Origin: Tardiphaga sp.
GTDB taxonomy: Bacteria > Pseudomonadota > Alphaproteobacteria > Rhizobiales > Xanthobacteraceae
Assembly (NCBI RefSeq): GCF_028290785.1
Contig: NZ_JAQGJD010000320.1
Coordinates: 1-36,356, forward strand
DNA length: 36,356 nt
Reading direction: 5' to 3'
Below are positions 31,876-36,356 of this stretch, piece after piece (within the stretch, counting starts at the first letter, position 1; each line of letters opens with the position of its first letter). The notes beneath the pieces were generated by a model. It was not told where the DNA came from, searched no databases, and saw only the letters and a program-made list of their open reading frames with translations. Position numbers and translations under genes: made by a program.

Positions 31876-33939
31876 TCAGCCGCGCGAAAGGCGCCAGCGC
31901 GACAGCCAGTCCGTGAACCGGCCGCTGTCGCGCGTGCCGCCATGCCATGCCGCGGTGACGGTGCCATCGCTCGCCACCATCAGCACCACGTCGAGCCCGG
32001 CGGAGCGCCGCAGCGTTTCCACCGCCTGCTGCGGCGTCTGTGCGATCGGGCCAGCCACGTTGAACGATGTATTCACGGATAGCTCGACGCCGATGTGGCG
32101 GCCGAGCGCTTGCAGATAGGCGTAGGTGAGGGGATCGTCCTGCGCGCGGACGATCTGGATGCGGCCGGTGCCGTCGGCGTGGATCACCGCCGGAATCTTT
32201 TCGCGCGCGTGCGGTTTCGATTGCGCGGTCAGGACCATGTAGTTGTAGGCGTTATAGTCCGCGTCGGACGCGCCTTCGAGCAGGTCGAAATATTCCTGTG
32301 CGGCTTCCAACGTGGCCATCGGCGCCAGCGGCCGAATCGCCTCGCGATATTTGACGCGTTCGTTGAGCCGCTCGCGCGTCGCGGCATCGCAGGGGTTGGC
32401 GAGGATCGAGCGATGGCCGAGCGCGCGCGGACCGGTTTCCGCGGCGCCCTGGTACAGTGCGATGATGCCGCTCTGCGCGACCATGAACGCCATCAGGTCG
32501 GCGACGGCGTCGCGGCCCTCTGGCGTCGAGATATCGCCGATCGGCTCGAACGCGATATCCGTGGCCTGCAGCGCCGCCGCAATATCGTTCGGCGCCGGCG
32601 CATCGCCGCAAAAAAACGCGTGGTTCATCGGTTCGCCCCTCGGCGCGCCGATGAGATGCGCGAACATCCAGGCGGCGCCGATGGTGACGCCGGGATCGCC
32701 CGGCGTCGGCGGCACCCACAGATGCAGATTGGCCTTACGGCCCTGCGCCCGCGCGAACCACGCTTCATTGAAATGCTGCAGCAGCCGCATGTTGCCGAGC
32801 GCATTCAGCGCGATGCCGCCGGTCAGCACCAGCCGGTGCGCGCCGGTGGTGCGCAGCAGGTGATCGACAATGTGAATCATCGCGTCCTCGAACACCAGCT
32901 GCGTCGCCGCGGCCTTGTCGAGGCGGTCCTGGGTATCGGGCCGGTGCGCGATGTCCTCGACCCGGAGCACCGCGTCGGGATTCCACAACTGGTCCGGCTT
33001 GAGTGGTTCGCCGAGAAGATCGATCAGCGCTTGCTTGTAGGGCCGCTCGAACGGGTCGCAGTACCAGTTGCCCATCGCACGATTCAGCCGGACTTCGCCG
33101 TTGGCTCCGAAATCCAGCACCTCGCGCAATCGCGCGTAATAGGGATTGGTTTTGCGATCCATGTCGCCCCAGGCGGCGGCGCCCATGTAGCGGCCTTCGC
33201 TGGACAGCCAGGTCCAGCCGCCCTGGGTGGACGAGATCACGCTGTAGAACGCGCCGAGCGAGTCGAACACGCTGTCATTGCAGTACAAGCGGCGCATCTC
33301 GCCACGTTCGGCGACGTACAGCGAGATCGAACCCTGGTCGCCGGTGCCGTCGAGCACCGCGATCGCGACGGGTTCGGTGCTGTCGTCGAACGGCGATGCC
33401 GCGAACGAGAACCAGGCGTGGTTGTCGTGATGCGGCATCATCAGCAGCGGCACCCGCGCTGCCAGGCCGAATTGCTTGCGCAGCAGTTTAGGCATCCGCG
33501 TCATCTGCTCGAAGCTGCGGGCATCGAAGCTGACGGAATTCTTGGTTCGCAGCAGCTTCAGACCGTCGGGAAGTTCTTCCACGACGCTTCGCACCAGCGT
33601 GCCGAGCAGATCGGGATAGTCCCAACTGGTCAGCGATGCATCGATATCGCCGATGTCGCGGCCCATCGCCTGCAGGGTGACGCGCAACGCGTCGAGCGCG
33701 CCACGCGGATATCGCGTGGTGTGCTTGTCGCCGGAGAAACGCTCTTCCTCGTTGTTGACGATCAGGCGCGGGCCGTGGGCCTGCGTGACTTCGACGAGGG
33801 CGACGCCGGAATTATGTGTGCCCGGCAGTCCGAGGCCGGCGAGATAGACCGTCTCGCCGCGCTCAAGCTTGGCGCGGATCGCGGCGATGCGCCTAGCGGT
33901 GAAATGGGAATCGTTGGCGTGAAAGCCCGCCAGGGTCAT
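31876..33939 (-). CDS. NodU/CmcH-family O-carbamoyltransferase
   Basis: 687 residues from the ATG at 33937-33939 (MTLAGFHANDSHFTA); the frame opens further to a TTG at 34065 and the exact start is uncertain, since neither has a clear ribosome-binding site. The N-terminal Kae1-like domain shows GTHNSGVALVEV, EEERFSGDKHTTRYP, the metal-binding histidines of MMPHHDNHAWFSF, the nucleotide loop VLDGTGDQGS, and GGIALNALGNMRLL. The C-terminal domain binds carbamoyl phosphate (ETGPRALGHRSILANP; YREAIRPLAPM; NTSFNVAGPI). The family moves a carbamoyl group onto hydroxyls of Nod factors, cephalosporins or sugars. No nod genes or glycosyltransferases lie near, so the acceptor is unknown. The enzyme is probably cytoplasmic. 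Confidence 0.88.
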   Translation of the reverse strand: MTLAGFHANDSHFTARRIAAIRAKLERGETVYLAGLGLPGTHNSGVALVEVTQAHGPRLIVNNEEERFSGDKHTTRYPRGALDALRVTLQAMGRDIGDIDASLTSWDYPDLLGTLVRSVVEELPDGLKLLRTKNSVSFDARSFEQMTRMPKLLRKQFGLAARVPLLMMPHHDNHAWFSFAASPFDDSTEPVAIAVLDGTGDQGSISLYVAERGEMRRLYCNDSVFDSLGAFYSVISSTQGGWTWLSSEGRYMGAAAWGDMDRKTNPYYARLREVLDFGANGEVRLNRAMGNWYCDPFERPYKQALIDLLGEPLKPDQLWNPDAVLRVEDIAHRPDTQDRLDKAAATQLVFEDAMIHIVDHLLRTTGAHRLVLTGGIALNALGNMRLLQHFNEAWFARAQGRKANLHLWVPPTPGDPGVTIGAAWMFAHLIGAPRGEPMNHAFFCGDAPAPNDIAAALQATDIAFEPIGDISTPEGRDAVADLMAFMVAQSGIIALYQGAAETGPRALGHRSILANPCDAATRERLNERVKYREAIRPLAPMATLEAAQEYFDLLEGASDADYNAYNYMVLTAQSKPHAREKIPAVIHADGTGRIQIVRAQDDPLTYAYLQALGRHIGVELSVNTSFNVAGPIAQTPQQAVETLRRSAGLDVVLMVASDGTVTAAWHGGTRDSGRFTDWLSRWRLSRG

Positions 33940-34103
33940 CAGCCAGGTCGCAGCGCGCCGCGTGGCCCGGAAGCAGAAACGGCCGAGGCGGGGAAAACGG
34001 GGACCGATGCGCCGGGGGGATGGTTTCAAGAAAACGGCCTCGAATGGGGTTCGACGCCGCTTCAATCACACTCGGGGCAGGGCAACAATGCCCCGCATGG
34101 TCG

Positions 34104-35456
34104 CTAGCCTGCGCCGAGCCGCACGCCGGCACGGAGAAACTTCTGCGGGTCCACGGCTTCGCCGTCGATCCGGGTCTCGTAATGCAGGTGAGAACCCGTT
34201 GAGCGGCCGGTGGAGCCGACCAGCCCGATCACCTGACCGATCTTGACGGTGTCGCCGACCCTGACCTGGATTTCCGACATATGCCCGTAGCGGGTGGCGA
34301 GGCCGTTGCCGTGGTCGATCTCGACCATCTTGCCATAACCGCCGGCGTAGGCGGCCGAGGTCACCCGGCCGTTGGCGGTGGCGCGGATCGGATCGCCGGT
34401 GGCGGCACGGAAATCGAGGCCGGTATGCATCGCCGGACGGCCGAGGAACGGATCGCTGCGGACGCCGAAGCCGGAGGTGAATTCGACCTCGCCGACGACC
34501 GGCTTGCGATAGGGCACCAGTGCCATGGTGCGGTTCAGCTTATCGACCTGGGCGCGGCTGACATAGACGCGGTACAATTGGCGTTCGAACGGATCGGCAC
34601 TGGCGGACAGCCTGACCGGAACGTAAGGGCCGCCCATCGCGACCCTGGGCGTGGCGGATTCGAGCTGCGCCATGTTGAGCCCGAGGTCGGAAATCGCGCC
34701 GCGCATCCGGCGGGCCTTGGAATCCATGGTTTCCTCGACCGCGCTGAGCGTCGCCAACTGCCTGCTCTCGACCTGGTCGAGCGAGGCCTGCAGCCGGCCG
34801 ATCACGGTATCGACGCCGCCGTTCTTGGCATATTGCTTCGGCGGCGGCGCGGCCGCAGCGGGGGTGCGCGATTCCAGCCGGGCTTCGCGATCCGGCGGCG
34901 CCACGAAGGTCACGGTGTCGCTGATCGGCGAAGGCTTCAACGCGCCGGGCGCGGAGGTTTCGCGTGCCGCCGGCTTGCCGATCGAGCCGGTGATCGAAGT
35001 ATCGGGCATGGCGCTCAGCGCGGTGGCGCGGGATTCCAGCGTGCTCTGCCGGCGCATCACCTGATCGAGCTTCTGGTCGAACTGTTCCTGGTCCAGCATC
35101 TGCCGGCTGGTGGTGCGATCGACCTTGGCGCGCAGTTCGGCGATGCGGTCCTCATAGGCGTATTGCATCTCGGCCTGGCGCGCGATCAGCTTGGTGAGCA
35201 CGTCGTCGCGAAACGCGAAATAGGTCGCCGTGGCCGCCGACCAGCAACCCATCACGGTCACCGTGCCGACCACGATCCAGAACAGCACCGGGCCGATGCG
35301 GACCTGCCTGCCGGCGTGGGCAAAGGTGTAGTCGCTTTTCGCGGCGGCAGTCGGGGGTGTTACTTTGGCCGGGCCGACGCGGCGGGCGACCGGCCTGCCG
35401 TGATCATGGGCGTGGTGCTGAGGATATTCGGCATGGTGGGTGGGGCGGTTCGACAT
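34104..35456 (-). CDS. Membrane-anchored M23 peptidoglycan endopeptidase
   Basis: 450 residues from the ATG at 35454-35456, with GGGAG about 5 bases upstream. A histidine-rich cytoplasmic start (THHAEYPQHHAHDHGRP) leads to a single membrane segment (about 55-82), a coiled coil (about 84-150), a Pro/Ala-rich linker with more coil (to about 260), and a C-terminal M23 domain. Zinc ligands are seen in MHTGLDFRAATGDPI and SHLHYETRI, with RYGHMSEIQVRVGD between. M23 enzymes of this type cut peptide cross-links in peptidoglycan. All three metal-binding motifs look intact, so it is probably active and not merely an activator of amidases, such as the amiC product in this window. Coiled coil plus M23 resembles EnvC/NlpD-like cell-division factors and also DipM. 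Confidence 0.9.
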   Translation of the reverse strand: MSNRPTHHAEYPQHHAHDHGRPVARRVGPAKVTPPTAAAKSDYTFAHAGRQVRIGPVLFWIVVGTVTVMGCWSAATATYFAFRDDVLTKLIARQAEMQYAYEDRIAELRAKVDRTTSRQMLDQEQFDQKLDQVMRRQSTLESRATALSAMPDTSITGSIGKPAARETSAPGALKPSPISDTVTFVAPPDREARLESRTPAAAAPPPKQYAKNGGVDTVIGRLQASLDQVESRQLATLSAVEETMDSKARRMRGAISDLGLNMAQLESATPRVAMGGPYVPVRLSASADPFERQLYRVYVSRAQVDKLNRTMALVPYRKPVVGEVEFTSGFGVRSDPFLGRPAMHTGLDFRAATGDPIRATANGRVTSAAYAGGYGKMVEIDHGNGLATRYGHMSEIQVRVGDTVKIGQVIGLVGSTGRSTGSHLHYETRIDGEAVDPQKFLRAGVRLGAG

Positions 35457-35552
35457 CAGCACTCCCGCGCCGACCCGGCAGACACCCGGATCGGCTTGAT
35501 TGATGGAGGCGATTTGACCCGGTCGTGGTTAATTTTTGACGAATGGGGTCGA

Positions 35553-36317
35553 TCAAATCCGACTTGCTTCCTCGAGCACCGCGTCGGCATGGCCATCGAC
35601 TTTGACGCCCCGCCAGATCTTCGCCACGCGGCCACCTTTGTCGATCAGAACCGTTGTCCGAAGAACGCCTTCGAAGGTTTTGCCGTACATGGATTTTTCG
35701 CCCCAGGCGCCATACGCTTTCAGCATCGCATGGGCCTCGTCTGAGAGCAGCGGCGTGGTCAGGTCGTGCTTGTCGCGAAACGACTCCTGCGCCTTCAGCG
35801 GATCGGCGGAAACGCCGAGCACGGCGGTCTTGGCGGCGCCGAAATCGCGGGTGAGTCGGGTGAAGTCGATCGCCTCCTTGGTGCAGCCCGGGGTGTTGGC
35901 GCGGGGATAGAAAAAGATCACCAGCTGCTGTCCGGCGTAGTCGGCGAGCGACACCGTGGCGCCGCCGTCCCGCGGCAGGCTGAAGGCCGGCGCCATCGCG
36001 CCTTCGACCGCGACGGCCGGGGCGGCGGTCTTGGCTTTGACGGGCTTCGTGGCGGCCGGCGGTTCCGTGACCGGCTTGGTGATTGTCGCCGCGATTTTCT
36101 TGGCGACCGCGGGCGTGGCGACGGGCGGCTTCGCCGGCTTTGGGGCAGGTGCGGCCTTGACGGTTTTTGCCACAACTTTTTTCGCCGTCTTCACGGTCGG
36201 CTTTGCGGGTTTCGCCACTGCCTTCTTCACCGCGCTCTTGGTCGCAGCCGTGGTCGCGTTCTTGGCGACGACCTTCGCGGCCTTCTTGACGGGCGCCTTT
36301 GTCGCAGTCCGTTCCAT
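35553..36317 (-). CDS. bcp: Bcp-type peroxiredoxin with lysine-rich H1-like tail
   Basis: 254 residues in two parts. Residues 1-100 are nearly all Lys, Ala, Pro, Thr and Val, with 23 lysines in the first 96 residues, in repeats such as KPAKPTVKTAKK; this resembles histone H1 tails. Residues about 104-254 form a peroxiredoxin of the Bcp/PrxQ group: FFYPRANTPGCTKEAIDF carries the peroxidatic C145 in the TPGCT motif. There is no second cysteine anywhere, so it must use an external thiol (1-Cys mechanism). It reduces hydroperoxides. The ATG is at 36317; a GGGAAG sits very close to it, so the precise start, and thus the tail length, has some doubt. The tail may bind DNA, RNA or acidic polymers. 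Confidence 0.9.
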   Translation of the reverse strand: MERTATKAPVKKAAKVVAKNATTAATKSAVKKAVAKPAKPTVKTAKKVVAKTVKAAPAPKPAKPPVATPAVAKKIAATITKPVTEPPAATKPVKAKTAAPAVAVEGAMAPAFSLPRDGGATVSLADYAGQQLVIFFYPRANTPGCTKEAIDFTRLTRDFGAAKTAVLGVSADPLKAQESFRDKHDLTTPLLSDEAHAMLKAYGAWGEKSMYGKTFEGVLRTTVLIDKGGRVAKIWRGVKVDGHADAVLEEASRI

Positions 36318-36356
36318 CTTCCCGGCGGGGGTTCTGGAGGAATTCTCGCGCGATTT

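Noticed and set aside
32095..34107. A 670-residue plus-strand frame opposite the carbamoyltransferase
   Set aside because: Shadow of a gene with full family motifs on the minus strand.

Overview
The window looks like a chromosomal segment of a high-GC alphaproteobacterium of the Bradyrhizobium/Rhodopseudomonas/Nitrobacter group. This rests on gene content and order (aroQ-accB-accC; rne-amiC-mrcA-prfB), on Rhizobiales-type families (DUF1236, a DUF6894-like small protein, HisKA_2 kinases), on GGAAC-N16-CGTT promoters typical of the alphaproteobacterial general stress sigma factor EcfG, on a CtrA-type TTAA-N7-TTAA box, and on long imperfect palindromes of a kind common between genes in this group. 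No tRNA, rRNA, CRISPR array, insertion sequence or prophage was seen. The genus cannot be fixed by eye.

Layout. 1-3090 (minus strand) is a compact three-gene uracil-catabolism (URC-type) operon: URC1 (GTP cyclohydrolase II-like), URC4 (DUF1688) and upp, which runs off the left edge. 3340-4591 holds a small cyclic-nucleotide-binding protein converging on, and overlapping by 62 bp, a calcineurin-like phosphoesterase. 4777-7861 (minus) is a signalling operon with ATGA-type overlaps: a CHASE3 membrane histidine kinase, a stand-alone receiver, and a receiver/HisKA_2 kinase. It starts behind a perfect EcfG-type promoter and ends in a likely terminator. 8040-10542 (minus) is aroQ-accB-accC (3-dehydroquinate dehydratase and two acetyl-CoA carboxylase subunits), with a palindromic repeat between accB and accC. 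10865-12304 is a stress-like cluster of secreted DUF1236 protein, a DUF6894-like protein and a divergent 52-residue protein. 12414-17929 carries a secreted DsbA-like disulfide protein, an exported epoxide-hydrolase-like protein, an M48 metalloprotease with TPRs, a class I aminotransferase and a BioY biotin transporter. 18055-19386 is dctA.

19655-30418 is an envelope and RNA core block: rne (RNase E with a very histidine-rich S1 insertion and a C-terminal GWW tail), a 691-bp divergent intergenic region with a CtrA-type box, amiC, mrcA, a small membrane protein, a cupin and prfB with an intact programmed +1 frameshift. 30422-36317 holds a beta-hydroxyacid dehydrogenase, a collagen-like lipoprotein, a NodU-family carbamoyltransferase without nod genes, an M23 peptidase and a Bcp-type peroxiredoxin with a histone-H1-like lysine-rich tail.

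Most of the window is housekeeping. The points most worth following are the two perfect and one near-match EcfG-type promoters (kinase operon, DUF1236 gene, DUF6894-like gene), the histidine-rich insertion in RNase E, the H1-like tail on the peroxiredoxin, the collagen-like lipoprotein beside an orphan carbamoyltransferase, the CtrA-type box before amiC, and the URC operon. No clearly new multi-gene defence or mobile system was found.
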